From: Caldilineaceae bacterium bin5
Lineage (GTDB): Bacteria > Chloroflexota > Anaerolineae > Caldilineales > Caldilineaceae
Direction of reading: 5' to 3'
NCBI GenBank assembly: GCA_002238445.1
Contig: MPML01000024.1
Coordinates: forward strand, 1 to 62,673
Length of the DNA stretch: 62,673 nt
Positions within the stretch are counted from its first letter, which is position 1, and every line of letters begins with the position of its first letter. Position numbers and translations under genes: made by a program. The notes beneath the pieces are model-generated. The model did no database searches. It had not been told where the DNA came from and saw nothing but the letters and a program-made list of their open reading frames with translations. Positions 52,490-61,401 of the stretch are shown piece after piece.

Positions 52490-52516
52490 GTCGGCATACT
52501 GATTCAGATTGCCGAC
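52490..52516 (-). terminator. Rho-independent-type hairpin oriented to the minus strand
   Basis: GTCGGCA and TGCCGAC form a perfect 7-bp stem with a 13-nt loop, and on the minus strand a run of seven T follows. No minus-strand gene lies directly upstream of it (the AbiE genes are on plus), so its client is not apparent; it may block antisense transcription. Confidence 0.5.
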
Positions 52517-52521
52517 CTAAA

Positions 52522-52550
52522 TTGACAGTGGCAATGCGGTCATGTAAACT
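52522..52550 (+). promoter_or_regulatory. Consensus-like promoter of the AbiE operon
   Basis: Perfect TTGACA (52522-52527), a 17-bp spacer and TAAACT (52545-52550), 42 bp before the first gene. AbiEi antitoxins autoregulate by binding inverted repeats; the hairpin-forming 27-mer just upstream could be such a site. Confidence 0.7.
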
Positions 52551-52591
52551 GCTGGCATGTGCCATCACGCAGACAACAGGACTGACACGCA

Positions 52592-53194
52592 ATGACCGCC
52601 GAACTCAATGAAGAGCTCCTTCACCAAGCCGGTATCGGCGCATTCTTTCGTCCAAGTCAGTTGGAGCCGCTGGGAATCCCCTACCACAGGCTGCGGCAGC
52701 TTGAGGCGGATGAGGCTGTCGAGCGCGTCGGTTGGGGTCTCTACCGGCTTGCCGACGCCGAGCCCACGGAACGCTATTCGATAGCCTCCGTCTGCGCCCG
52801 TGTTCCCAACGCAATCGTCTGCCTCCTTTCGGCGCTTCAGGTACATGGGATCGGCACACAACTCCCACACCAGGTCTGGATCGCCATTCCGCACAAGGCA
52901 AAGCCTCCTGCGCTGACCAATGTAGGGGTTCGTCTGCTCCGCTTCAGCGGCGCGGCCTGGACCTTCGGTATCCAGGAGACGAAGTTCGAAGGGGTGCCCG
53001 CCCGCATCACTTCTCCGGCCCGCACCGTCGTTGACTGTTTCCGGTTTGAGCGCCTCATCGGCAGGGAGGCGGCACTCGAGGCCCTGCGCGAGGCGCTACG
53101 AGACCGCAAAGTGACCACTGCCGCGCTGGCTCGCACACTCGAAGTGCTCCCCTCGCGACGTCTCAGAACCATTCTGGAGGCGGGCGTCCTATGA
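52592..53194 (+). CDS. AbiEi-family antitoxin of a type IV toxin-antitoxin system
   Basis: 200 residues. N-terminal winged-helix (FRPSQLEPLGIPYHRLRQLE, then GWGLYRL) and a C-terminal AbiEi domain (VCLLSALQVHGI, PARTVVDCFRFERLIG). In the family the antitoxin represses the operon and counteracts the toxin without stable complex formation. Its stop overlaps the toxin start by 4 bp. AbiE systems can abort phage infection and stabilise mobile DNA. Confidence 0.88.
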   Translation: MTAELNEELLHQAGIGAFFRPSQLEPLGIPYHRLRQLEADEAVERVGWGLYRLADAEPTERYSIASVCARVPNAIVCLLSALQVHGIGTQLPHQVWIAIPHKAKPPALTNVGVRLLRFSGAAWTFGIQETKFEGVPARITSPARTVVDCFRFERLIGREAALEALREALRDRKVTTAALARTLEVLPSRRLRTILEAGVL

Positions 53195-54111
53195 CGGCCA
53201 ACGTTGCCGCCTCAATCAGGGCGCGCCTCCTCAACAAGGCAAGAAGCGTTGGAAGTGAGTTTGAACTGTTCCTCGTCCGCTACGCTTGCGAGCGTTTCCT
53301 CTACAGGTTGGGAGAATCCGTAGAGCGGAAGCGGTGCATCTTGAAGGGGGCAACTTTGTTGGCTCTGTGGATGAAGGAGCCATACCGAGCTACACGTGAC
53401 ATAGACCTCTTGGCCTTTGGGGAGAGCGATACGGAGACTGTTCGAGAGTTGGTTGCAACGATATGTAGCGTACCATGTCCTGATGACGGGCTGGTCTTCG
53501 AGCTTGAGACCCTGCAGGTTATTCCCATCCGTGAAAATCAGCTATACGGCGGCCAACGGGCCACTCTGCGCGCTCTTCTGGGATCGGCCCGGATTTCCGT
53601 ACAAGTCGACTTCGGTTTTGGCGATGTAGTCACGCCTGGCCCGGTAGAGGCCCGGTTGCCTACACTCATAGACAGTGTTCCCTCTCCGGTTCTGTATGTA
53701 TATCCGCAGGTGACCACCATTGCCGAGAAGTTTGAAACGATGGTGCAATTGGGGGTTGTAAACACCCGGATGAAGGACTTTTACGACATATGGGCTTTAT
53801 CCGAAAACTACGCTTTTGATGGGGCAGAACTGCAGCAGGCGGTCACCCGCTGCTTTGAGCGTCGCGGAACCCTATTTTCTGCCGTAACACCGGATGTGTT
53901 TGCGATGGAGTTTTACACGAACGCAGCCCGGCGCGACCTGTGGCAAGCCTATGGTCGCCAGGGCGAACTGTTCAAAACTCCGCCTAACGATTTCGAAGAA
54001 GTCGGTAGGCGGCTGCAGTACTTTCTGGAACCTGTGTACGTTAGCATCCTTGTGGGCGACACCTTTGCATCGCACTGGCCCGCGACCGGGCCATGGCAGC
54101 CTCACCAGTAG
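53191..54111 (+). CDS. AbiEii/AbiGii-family nucleotidyltransferase toxin
   Basis: 306 residues, a normal size for AbiEii. The DNA polymerase beta-like motif LKGATLLALWMKEPYRATRD followed by IDLL carries the catalytic Asp pair. The AEKFETMVQLGVVNTRMKDF region with YDIW holds the other conserved Lys and Asp residues. Family members transfer nucleotides (for example to tRNA acceptor stems) and cause reversible growth arrest. Translationally coupled to AbiEi. All key motifs look intact. Confidence 0.9.
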   Translation: MTANVAASIRARLLNKARSVGSEFELFLVRYACERFLYRLGESVERKRCILKGATLLALWMKEPYRATRDIDLLAFGESDTETVRELVATICSVPCPDDGLVFELETLQVIPIRENQLYGGQRATLRALLGSARISVQVDFGFGDVVTPGPVEARLPTLIDSVPSPVLYVYPQVTTIAEKFETMVQLGVVNTRMKDFYDIWALSENYAFDGAELQQAVTRCFERRGTLFSAVTPDVFAMEFYTNAARRDLWQAYGRQGELFKTPPNDFEEVGRRLQYFLEPVYVSILVGDTFASHWPATGPWQPHQ

Positions 54112-54240
54112 GGAGTAAGGGGAAAGGGATTGATGGTCGAGCGATGGGTTTTTCTGGGATCTGATTGCAAATTGGACAATTGGCTGGTCGTGTTTATCCC
54201 GGTGCGGGCAAGGCGTGCCTGCCCTTAACACCAATAACCC

Positions 54241-55143
54241 TCACCCACCCACACGCCCACAATAATCCAACTGATGCGCCACATACACCAACGCCCCGCC
54301 GCCCACCTGCCGCCGGCGCACAGCTAGCCACTCCTCAAACTCACGCGCGTCCAATTCCGGATGCCCGCGCAGTGTCGACTCCACAAAATGTAGAATACAT
54401 CCAAGAAAGTAGGCCTCATCAGCACGATAAGCCCCGCCCACCGGATGCACCACCCAATCGGAACTGCCCGCCGCCAGCACCTCCGCCCCGCACGCCTGCA
54501 ACGCGTGGAACAGCCTGCGTCCCGTGCGGCTGTCGCCGGACGGCCGCCCATCCGTCACGCGCGTATCCATCGAGCGGTGATAGAGCGCCTCGACCCGGCC
54601 ATCCATCCCCGTATCGACTTCCGGCAAAAAGAGCGTCGCGCCGTCGAAATTGATGCTGAAATAGAACAGACCGCCAGGACGCACCATCCCCAGCAGGCTG
54701 GGCAGCGCCGTCGGCAGGTGCAGCAGGTCCAGCAGCGCGTGGGCGATGATCAGATCAAAGCGTTGCCGGTTCTCCTGCCTGGCCGCGAAGTCATACAGAT
54801 CGGCCGTCTCCAACCGCACCCGCAACCCCTTCTCCCCGCCTGCCGTCAGGTGTGCCAGCCGCCGCCGGGCCACCTCGACATTGCTCTCCTCGCTATCGAT
54901 CGCAGTGTAATCAACGTCAAAGCCTGAGCGAGCAAACAACCCCCACTCGACACAACGCTCCACCATCGTGCCGATGCCCGCGCCCACTTCCAGCACGCGC
55001 ACAGGCCGGTCCGACATCAGTTCGCCATCTACCGCATCCGCCAGCGTCTGCCAGACCTGCCGGTTGAGCGCGCGGTCATCTACAGTCCGTTTGGAAGCCA
55101 GATAGCGGGTGAAATCGAAAGCGTCTGTCATGTCAGATTCCAA
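54241..55143 (-). CDS. Class I SAM-dependent methyltransferase
   Basis: 300 residues. Motif I is VRVLEVGAGIGTM, followed by the acidic strand VDYTAIDSEE and a motif near FDLIIAHALLDLL. A characteristic N-terminal FDFTRYLASKRTVDDRALNR precedes the fold. It starts 3 bp after the glycosyltransferase stop and ends a tight run of PTPS-like, GT4 and methyltransferase genes, so it probably methylates the same product. Acceptor is unknown. Confidence 0.85.
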   Translation of the reverse strand: MESDMTDAFDFTRYLASKRTVDDRALNRQVWQTLADAVDGELMSDRPVRVLEVGAGIGTMVERCVEWGLFARSGFDVDYTAIDSEESNVEVARRRLAHLTAGGEKGLRVRLETADLYDFAARQENRQRFDLIIAHALLDLLHLPTALPSLLGMVRPGGLFYFSINFDGATLFLPEVDTGMDGRVEALYHRSMDTRVTDGRPSGDSRTGRRLFHALQACGAEVLAAGSSDWVVHPVGGAYRADEAYFLGCILHFVESTLRGHPELDAREFEEWLAVRRRQVGGGALVYVAHQLDYCGRVGG

Positions 55144-55146
55144 CGG

Positions 55147-56241
55147 TCACTGAATGCATGTTGCCAGAAACTCCCGGATTGCCGCCGCCGAGTCCGCCCA
55201 GCGCGGGTGGGAATCAAAGCGCGCCCGCGCGTTCCGGCCCAGGAGGGCCAACCGCTCTCTATCCCCGGCCGCGGCAGACAGACGCGCGGCAATGCCGTCG
55301 ACGTCCGCTGGCTCGACCAGAATACCATTGACGCCGTGATCGACGATTTCACCAGCGCCGCCGTGAACACCGGCCAGCACCGGCAGCCCGAACGCCATCG
55401 CCTCCAGGTACACAATCCCGAACCCCTCGTACGACGGCACCGCCAGCAGGTGCGCAACGCTGTACTGCTGCGCCAGCTCGCCGTCCGACATACGCCCATG
55501 CAGGCGGATGTTGCCCTCCAACCCGGCTCCACCGATCTGCCTGCGCACCGCACCCGCATAAGCGCTGTCAACCGCATCGTCGCCAACGACGTCCAGACGC
55601 CAATCGGCTGACGGCAGTCGCGAAAGCGCATCGATCAGATAGTGCAGCCCCTTGCGCGCGATCAGATTACCGACAAAAAGGATCCGCAGCGGACCAGCAC
55701 TGCTCTGTCTCGCGTCGATCAACTCTTGCGCCGCGCCCTCATCCGGCACCGGCAGATGATCCGCGGCCGGGTACGCGATCACACCATCCAGCCGAGTGAG
55801 GTTTTCTCTCTCTCCTCGCAGTTCAGCCACCGCCTGCCGGGTCGCCTCGCTGTTGAAAATAAAGCCGTCCACCGAGCGCAGGTAGCAGCGCTCCACCGCG
55901 CGGTACAGAGGCAGCAACCCGCGCGCGTGCTGCTCACCGCTGCGCAGATGATGGACGATGCTGATCATGGGATAGCGGGGCTGCAGCCGTCGATTAACGA
56001 GCGCCAGCGATGGATGGTTCAACTCGTCCTGCAACAGAACGTCCACCGAAAGCTCGCGCAGGCGCCGGTACAGGCGCAACGAGAGGTTGTCGGCCAGATG
56101 CGCCGCGTAACTGCGCCAGGGGAGCGACACAATCTCGACGGAATCGCCGGCCTGACGCAGATGCTCGACCAGTTTGCGGTCGTAAAGATAGCCGCCCGAA
56201 AGCGTATCCAGAGAACCGTAAATGAGCAGGCCGATGCGCAT
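55147..56241 (-). CDS. GT4-family glycosyltransferase
   Basis: 364 residues with a GT-B fold. The C-terminal domain shows LFVGNLIARKGLHYLIDAL and the E-x7-E motif in SYEGFGIVYLEAMAFGLPVL. The N-terminal acceptor domain has IGLLIYGSLDTLSGGYLYD. It transfers a nucleotide-activated sugar with retention. It lies 19 bp after the PTPS-like gene and 3 bp before the methyltransferase. In this setting the acceptor could be a pterin-like product; a lipid or polysaccharide acceptor is the alternative. Confidence 0.88.
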   Translation of the reverse strand: MRIGLLIYGSLDTLSGGYLYDRKLVEHLRQAGDSVEIVSLPWRSYAAHLADNLSLRLYRRLRELSVDVLLQDELNHPSLALVNRRLQPRYPMISIVHHLRSGEQHARGLLPLYRAVERCYLRSVDGFIFNSEATRQAVAELRGERENLTRLDGVIAYPAADHLPVPDEGAAQELIDARQSSAGPLRILFVGNLIARKGLHYLIDALSRLPSADWRLDVVGDDAVDSAYAGAVRRQIGGAGLEGNIRLHGRMSDGELAQQYSVAHLLAVPSYEGFGIVYLEAMAFGLPVLAGVHGGAGEIVDHGVNGILVEPADVDGIAARLSAAAGDRERLALLGRNARARFDSHPRWADSAAAIREFLATCIQ

Positions 56242-56260
56242 GAGCCGCTGTGGCTAGTGG

Positions 56261-56659
56261 TCAGTTACCACGATTTCGCTCCACCCGGTAAGAGGCCCAG
56301 GCGATTTCGTTTTCCCAGATGCGGGCGGTGACCGCGCTGATATTGGCCGCGTTCAGCCCATCGGAAAAGCTGTTGCCGACGATGCGGCAGAAATGCTCGA
56401 TACTCGGATTGAGGCCGTCAAATTCCGCCAAGTCATTGAGCGTCTTATCGCGATAGCGGACCACCAACCCTTCCAACAGCTCCTCCACATGCACGATATC
56501 CACCAGGTATCCGTGCTCATTCAGCTCCGCGCCCTCCAACTGGAACTCCAGCCGGTAATGATGCGAATGCCATTCGTTTTCCGGCCCCCAATCGCCGCCG
56601 ATCAGGAAATGCTGGGCCACAAAATCCCGCTGTACCGCCAACTTGTACATCGAATCCAT
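56261..56659 (-). CDS. 6-pyruvoyl-tetrahydropterin synthase/QueD-family protein with Glu at the Cys position
   Basis: 132 residues, usual T-fold size. The zinc-binding His residues are His17 (VAQHFL), His31 and His33 (EWHSHHYRLEF). In QueD and PTPS a catalytic Cys sits four residues before the first His of HxH; here that position is Glu27. Paralogues with Glu there (PTPS-III) make 6-hydroxymethyl-dihydropterin instead of queuosine precursors. The late catalytic region is NPSIEHFCRIV with Glu-His. It lies between an MDR dehydrogenase and a GT4 gene, so a dedicated pathway is likely. Confidence 0.85.
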   Translation of the reverse strand: MDSMYKLAVQRDFVAQHFLIGGDWGPENEWHSHHYRLEFQLEGAELNEHGYLVDIVHVEELLEGLVVRYRDKTLNDLAEFDGLNPSIEHFCRIVGNSFSDGLNAANISAVTARIWENEIAWASYRVERNRGN

Positions 56660-56742
56660 CCTCCCGTCCGAGAGTCAATTTTTTATGCTATCAATTTTCA
56701 GTAACGTGGTCGCGATTTTCACTAAAAACCAAAAACTGACTA

Positions 56743-57840
56743 CTAAAAACTGTAGTCAAGAATGACCTGCAGAGTCTGCTCCGGGCAGCTGTCGATGAGC
56801 CTGTAAGCCTCATCAGCCTGCTCCAGCGGGAACCGGTGCGAGATCAGCTCCTCTGACGGCAGCTTCGCCAGCAGCTGCCAGGCACTCTCCATGCGGCGGG
56901 CCTTCGTCCAGCGCCCGCGCAGCTGGGGAGCGATTGTACTCACCTGGCTGCTGATCAGCCGGATGCGGTTGCGATGAAAAGAGCCGCCCAATTGGAGCGT
57001 GGCCGGCTTGGTCCCGTACCAGGAGCCCACGACGATGCGGCTGTCGAAGCCGGCCGCCGAGACCGCCGCATCCAGAGCTGCGGGCTGGCCAGAGAGTTCG
57101 TAAATCAGATCAACGCCGTGCTGCTCCCCCCCATCCGCCAGCGCCTCCTGCAGCGTTTCAGGGCCGTCCCCGCCGCCGGGGTCAATGGCCTGGCTCGCGC
57201 CCAGCCGCCGGGCCAGACGACGTCGATGCGGCAGCGGGTCCACCGCGATCAGCGCAGCCAGCGGGAACTGCGCCAGCAGAGCAGTCGTCAGCAGCCCGAC
57301 GATACCCAGCCCCATCACCACTGCCCGCTCGCCCACCAGCGGCGCGCCGTCCATCACCAGGTTGACCGCCGTCTCGGCATTGGGCAATAGCGCGGCCTGC
57401 CGCGGCAAAATACCCTCGGGCACCGGCAGCAGCGCCTGCGGGCTGGCGTAAAAATGGCTTTCGTGGGGATGGAACGCGAAGTAGTAGCGGGTGTCCTCGG
57501 CGCCTGCTGCGTCTATCGGCCCATCCGCTTCCGTTGTCTCCGCCTGTCGAGCCAGCGGATCGGCAACTTCACAGACGCGCCCTACGCAGGCATAGCCGTA
57601 CTTCAGCGGGTAGCGCACCTCGTCGGTCAGACCAGCAATCGAACTGTCGGCGGCCATGCCCGCGGGAACCTGCCCGCGGTAAAAGAGCATCTCCGTGCCG
57701 GCGCTGATGGCGGAGACGACCGTTTCGATCAGCAGCTCGTCCCCCTGTGGCGGCGCCATCTCCTCCGTGCATACCTCGACCGCGCCCGGCGCCGTGAACA
57801 GCACTGCGCGCCGCCTCACACGATGGACAGCAAAAGTCAC
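56743..57840 (-). CDS. Medium-chain dehydrogenase/reductase (zinc-binding alcohol dehydrogenase-like)
   Basis: 365 residues. N-terminal GroES-like domain with VSAISAGTEMLFYRG, where Ser replaces the usual catalytic-zinc Cys, and YPLKYGYACVGRV. Rossmann domain with VVMGLGIVGLLTTALLAQFP. The lack of the zinc Cys recalls BchC-like and sorbitol-dehydrogenase-like variants, so the metal may be absent. Its start overlaps the RibA-RibD gene stop by 4 bp, which ties it to that pathway. Substrate unknown. Confidence 0.85.
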   Translation of the reverse strand: MTFAVHRVRRRAVLFTAPGAVEVCTEEMAPPQGDELLIETVVSAISAGTEMLFYRGQVPAGMAADSSIAGLTDEVRYPLKYGYACVGRVCEVADPLARQAETTEADGPIDAAGAEDTRYYFAFHPHESHFYASPQALLPVPEGILPRQAALLPNAETAVNLVMDGAPLVGERAVVMGLGIVGLLTTALLAQFPLAALIAVDPLPHRRRLARRLGASQAIDPGGGDGPETLQEALADGGEQHGVDLIYELSGQPAALDAAVSAAGFDSRIVVGSWYGTKPATLQLGGSFHRNRIRLISSQVSTIAPQLRGRWTKARRMESAWQLLAKLPSEELISHRFPLEQADEAYRLIDSCPEQTLQVILDYSF

Positions 57841-59348
57841 GTCGCAGCCCTGCCGTTCCGGCTGACTCTCTTTTCAAACGCCCCCCACAGGACAGTGTCG
57901 GTCGCCAACTGCACCTGCTCGACATTCTGCAGACGCGGCATCACCGCGCGCAGCTCGTTCCCCGCGCCCGCCGGTTGGATCACCTGATAACCGCCCAGAA
58001 AAACCGGCGCGATCGTGATCACCGCATAGTCCGCCAGGCCGTTTTCCAGGAAACTGGTCAGCACGCGTGCGCCGCCCTCGACCATCAACGACCGGATGCC
58101 CTCAGCGCCGAGGCCGGCGAGAAGAGCGGCCAGATCCACGCGCCCATCTTCGTCTGCCGGCAAAGTCAATATGCGTGCGCCAGCCTGCTCCAGCCGCTGC
58201 CGGCGAGACGCCTGCGCTCCCTCGGCCGTGGTCGCGATCCAGACGCCGCCGCGCAGAAGACGGGCATCCGGCGGCGTGCGCAGCTGCGAGTCGAGAACTA
58301 CCGGCTGCGGGTTGTCACCGGAAACCAGCCGCACCGTCAATGCCGGGTCGTCGGCTAGCACCGTTTCGATGCCAACCAGAATCGCGCTGTGGGCGGCCCG
58401 CAGCGCATGGGTCATCGTCAGCGAGGCTGGCGCGCTGATCGGGAAAGGCGTTCCCTGGCTGGCGGTCAGGCAACCGTCCAGGCTCTGGGCAAAGCTGAGC
58501 GTGACGAACGGCCGAGCAGCGAGCAGAGATGCGTTCCTACTCCCCTCTTCTCTTTCCACACCGCCGCGGCGGCTCTGTATACGGGCCCGCAATCCATCGA
58601 GTTGCGGCCGGTACGCTTCCGCCAGGCCAAGCGCGAGGTGCTCTTCCTCTTCACCCTCTCCATTTGTTTCTGCCGGACTCTGCCCGTTGAGCTTGATGAT
58701 GTGCCGCATCCGGGCGACCTTAGCCTCCAGATAGGCATGGCTTTCCGGATTCGATGGCATCTGCAGGGGGATACGCTCCCGCACCCCTATGCCCAGCCCG
58801 GCCAACCCTTCGATCTTGGCCGGATTGTTCGTCAGCATCCGCACCGACCGCACGCCCAACTCCTGCAAAATCAGCGCGGCCGCCGTATAGTCCCGTTCAT
58901 CGGCCTGATGACCCAACAGCAGGTTGGCGTCAACAGTGTCGTAGCCCTCATCCTGCAGATTGTAGGCGCGCAGCTTCTCCTCCAGGCCGATGCCCCGCCC
59001 CTCCTGCCGCAGATAGATCAGCGCACCCCGTCCTTCCGCAGCGATTGCCTGTATCGCCCGCGTCAACTGGTCACCGCAGTCGCAGCGCTGAGAGCCGAGT
59101 ACGTCGCCGGTGAAACATTCAGAGTGGATGCGGACCAGCAGATCTTCGCCCTCGGCGTCGCCGAGTACCAGGGCCAGGTGGTTCTTGCCGTCCCATTCGC
59201 TGCGGAAATGATGCAGACAGAAGGCGCCGTCCGCAGTGGGGATGCGGGCCGTGACCGTACGTTTCACTGCCAATGGTGAGTGAAGCGGCGGGCCATTCTT
59301 CGATTCAGAGGAGCCCGGTGGGCGCCCGGCAACGGTTGTGTCCGACAT
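57837..59348 (-). CDS. GTP cyclohydrolase II (RibA) fused to RibD reductase domain
   Basis: 503 residues. Residues 30-215 are GCH II: zinc ligands Cys78, Cys89 and Cys91 (HSECFTGDVLGSQRCDCGDQ), YLRQEGRGIGL and TNNPAKIEGL. After an acidic linker, residues 285-495 are RibD C-terminal reductase (VTLSFAQSLDGCLTA, LVGIETVLADDPALTVR, LMVEGGARVLTSFL). The RibD deaminase and the RibB domain are absent. GTP would be opened to the diaminopyrimidinone and its ribosyl group reduced without deamination. No ribH/ribE is nearby, and the neighbours are PTPS, GT4 and methyltransferase genes, so a non-riboflavin end product is possible. Confidence 0.9.
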   Translation of the reverse strand: MSDTTVAGRPPGSSESKNGPPLHSPLAVKRTVTARIPTADGAFCLHHFRSEWDGKNHLALVLGDAEGEDLLVRIHSECFTGDVLGSQRCDCGDQLTRAIQAIAAEGRGALIYLRQEGRGIGLEEKLRAYNLQDEGYDTVDANLLLGHQADERDYTAAALILQELGVRSVRMLTNNPAKIEGLAGLGIGVRERIPLQMPSNPESHAYLEAKVARMRHIIKLNGQSPAETNGEGEEEEHLALGLAEAYRPQLDGLRARIQSRRGGVEREEGSRNASLLAARPFVTLSFAQSLDGCLTASQGTPFPISAPASLTMTHALRAAHSAILVGIETVLADDPALTVRLVSGDNPQPVVLDSQLRTPPDARLLRGGVWIATTAEGAQASRRQRLEQAGARILTLPADEDGRVDLAALLAGLGAEGIRSLMVEGGARVLTSFLENGLADYAVITIAPVFLGGYQVIQPAGAGNELRAVMPRLQNVEQVQLATDTVLWGAFEKRVSRNGRAAT

Positions 59349-59368
59349 CTGTGTGTGACTGCTGAAAG

Positions 59369-59995
59369 CTAGCTGAACCGTTCCTCCAGCCAGGGATCAC
59401 CCTCCATGTGGTAACCGTAGCGTTCCCAGAAGCCGGGCCGGTCGCCGCGCATAAACTCCAAACCCCGCAGCCATTTGGCACTCTTCCAGAAATATTTCTT
59501 CGGCACCAGCAACCGCAGAGGATAGCCGTGGTCCGGTTCGATAGCTTTGCCCTGATAGAGGTAGGCGAGCATTGTGTCGTCGTCGTCGAGCACATCCAGC
59601 GCGATATTTGTCGTGTAGTCGCCGTCGCAGTGGGCCATCACGTGCGTGGCTGCCGGGTCGACTTCGATGTGGCGCAGAAACTCCCGCCAGGGCACGCCCG
59701 TCCAGGTCGTGTCCAGCTTGCTCCAGCGGGTCACGCAATGGATGTCAACGGTCTGGGTCTTGGTCGGCAGTGCCGTCAACTCCTCCCACGAGAAGAGTTT
59801 ATCCTCGGCAAGCCCGAAGATGGACAGATTCCAACCATCCAGAGAAGAGTATTGATACGTCGGGCCGTAAGTCAACACCGGAAATTTTTCGGTCACAAAC
59901 TGGCCCGGCGGCACCCGCTCTTCACGGGGATTGGTGGGCAGATTCTTGACCCGCTTCAACCGTTCGACTTTACGAAAGGGATTTTCGATACGCAT
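59369..59995 (-). CDS. Molybdopterin-dependent oxidoreductase with sulfite-oxidase (SUOX) fold
   Basis: 208 residues, only the molybdopterin domain with no dimerisation domain, as in YuiH/MsrP-like proteins. Cys87 in [10 protein letters not shown] is the expected Mo ligand; [11 protein letters not shown] and [18 protein letters not shown] are conserved for the family. No signal peptide is visible, so it appears cytoplasmic. It lies 20 bp upstream of the RibA-RibD gene, so probably co-transcribed. Reaction unknown. Confidence 0.88.
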   Translation of the reverse strand: MRIENPFRKVERLKRVKNLPTNPREERVPPGQFVTEKFPVLTYGPTYQYSSLDGWNLSIFGLAEDKLFSWEELTALPTKTQTVDIHCVTRWSKLDTTWTGVPWREFLRHIEVDPAATHVMAHCDGDYTTNIALDVLDDDDTMLAYLYQGKAIEPDHGYPLRLLVPKKYFWKSAKWLRGLEFMRGDRPGFWERYGYHMEGDPWLEERFS

Positions 59996-60068
59996 TATTC
60001 CATCTCCATATAGTGGACAATGAACCCAGTCCCACTCTCTCGCAGCTGTAGTTGCTGGCCGCTATCCA

Positions 60069-61343
60069 CTATTCACTATCCACTGTCCTATAACGTTTGA
60101 GAATCAGAGAAGCGTTCTGGCCGCCCAGCCCGAAGCCGTTGCAGAGACCGGCATCGACCTGGCGGACGCGGCTGACATTGGCCACGTAGTCAAGGTCGCA
60201 GTCTGGATCTTGCTCGTTGTAGTTGATCGTCGGCGCAATGCGCTGCGTCTGCATCGCCTGCACGATCGCGACCGCGCTCTGCGCGCCGGCTGCACCCATG
60301 GCGTGGCCGATGCTGCTCTTCAGGCTGGTGATCGGTATATTGTAGGCGTCCTCGCCGAAGATCCGTTTGATGGCAGCCGTCTCTGATTTATCGTTCAAAA
60401 TAGTGCCGGTGCCGTGGGCGACGATCCAGTCGATCTCATCGGTTCCGAGACCGCTCTCGCGCAGCGCGATCCGCATACATTCAGTCGCGCCATGTCCGCC
60501 CGGATCCGGCGCCACCATATCGAAGGCGTCTTCACTCAGCCCGTAACCGCCGAATTCGGCCAGAATCTGCGCGCCCCGCGCCTGCGCATGCTCCAGCGTT
60601 TCCAGCACAAACGCCCCCGCGCCCTCACCGACTACCATACCGTCCCTGTCGCCGCTGAACGGGCGGCACGCACTTTCCGGCTCGTCGTTGCGCGTGCTGG
60701 CCGCGCCCAGACGGCTGAACGTGGAGATCGCCATCTTGGTCAGATAACCCTCCGCCCCGCCGGCCAGCATCACATCCGCATCCCCGCGCTGGATGCGGCG
60801 CGCGGCCTCGCCGATACTGGTAATGCCGGTCGCGCACGCCGTCACCTGGCTGTTCGTGGGGCCGGTGATGCCGCACTTGATCGCGATAAATGTCGGCGCG
60901 CCGCTGATCAGCGCAGCCGTCGCGCTGGCCGGATTGAAGCGCTTGGGCCCGCCCTCCTCCAGCTTACGGCCCTCCTCCTCAACAATATCCCAGCCGCCGA
61001 ATGCCAGCCCCATCTCCACACCCACGCGCGAACGGTCCTCCTCCGATAAATCCAGACCGGAGTGGGCCAGCGCCTCCTGCGTAGCCTTCCACGCCAGCTG
61101 CGTACCGCGGCTGGTGCGGCGCACGTCTTTGCGGTCCATGTAGTCTCGCGGCTCCCAATCATTGACCCTGGCGGTGATCTGCGTCGGAAAACCGGTCGGG
61201 TCCCAGTGGGTGATGCGTCCAGTGCCCGACTTTCCGGCGATCAACCCCGCCCAGGAGCTTTCCAAATCGTGCCCCAGCGGCGTCACCATGCCCATACCTG
61301 TGACGACGATGCGTCGGGAGGAGCCTCTCTCATTTCCATTCAT
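60069..61343 (-). CDS. fabF: Beta-ketoacyl-ACP synthase II (KAS II)
   Basis: 424 residues. The catalytic triad is Cys170 (VTACATG), His310 (VAHGTGT) and His347 (SSIGHAMGAAG), all intact, with the conserved GFGLGGQNASL near the end. It condenses malonyl-ACP with acyl-ACP in fatty acid elongation. It stands alone without acpP, fabG or fabD. As the first gene of the run leading to the RibA-RibD cluster it could instead serve a specialised acyl product. Housekeeping function is the default. Confidence 0.93.
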   Translation of the reverse strand: MNGNERGSSRRIVVTGMGMVTPLGHDLESSWAGLIAGKSGTGRITHWDPTGFPTQITARVNDWEPRDYMDRKDVRRTSRGTQLAWKATQEALAHSGLDLSEEDRSRVGVEMGLAFGGWDIVEEEGRKLEEGGPKRFNPASATAALISGAPTFIAIKCGITGPTNSQVTACATGITSIGEAARRIQRGDADVMLAGGAEGYLTKMAISTFSRLGAASTRNDEPESACRPFSGDRDGMVVGEGAGAFVLETLEHAQARGAQILAEFGGYGLSEDAFDMVAPDPGGHGATECMRIALRESGLGTDEIDWIVAHGTGTILNDKSETAAIKRIFGEDAYNIPITSLKSSIGHAMGAAGAQSAVAIVQAMQTQRIAPTINYNEQDPDCDLDYVANVSRVRQVDAGLCNGFGLGGQNASLILKRYRTVDSE

Positions 61344-61401
61344 CTCAAAGTTTCTCGTTCATTTCACGCAACTACCACTAGTTGGACATCCACGGTGTTT
61401 C

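Noticed and set aside
52490..52516. Attenuator of the AbiE operon
   Set aside because: The hairpin lies upstream of the promoter boxes and its T-run is on the minus strand, so it cannot attenuate the plus-strand transcript.
57837..59348. Complete riboflavin operon
   Set aside because: Only RibA and RibD(C) domains are present; the deaminase, RibB, RibH and RibE are missing from the window and no FMN riboswitch was recognised upstream.
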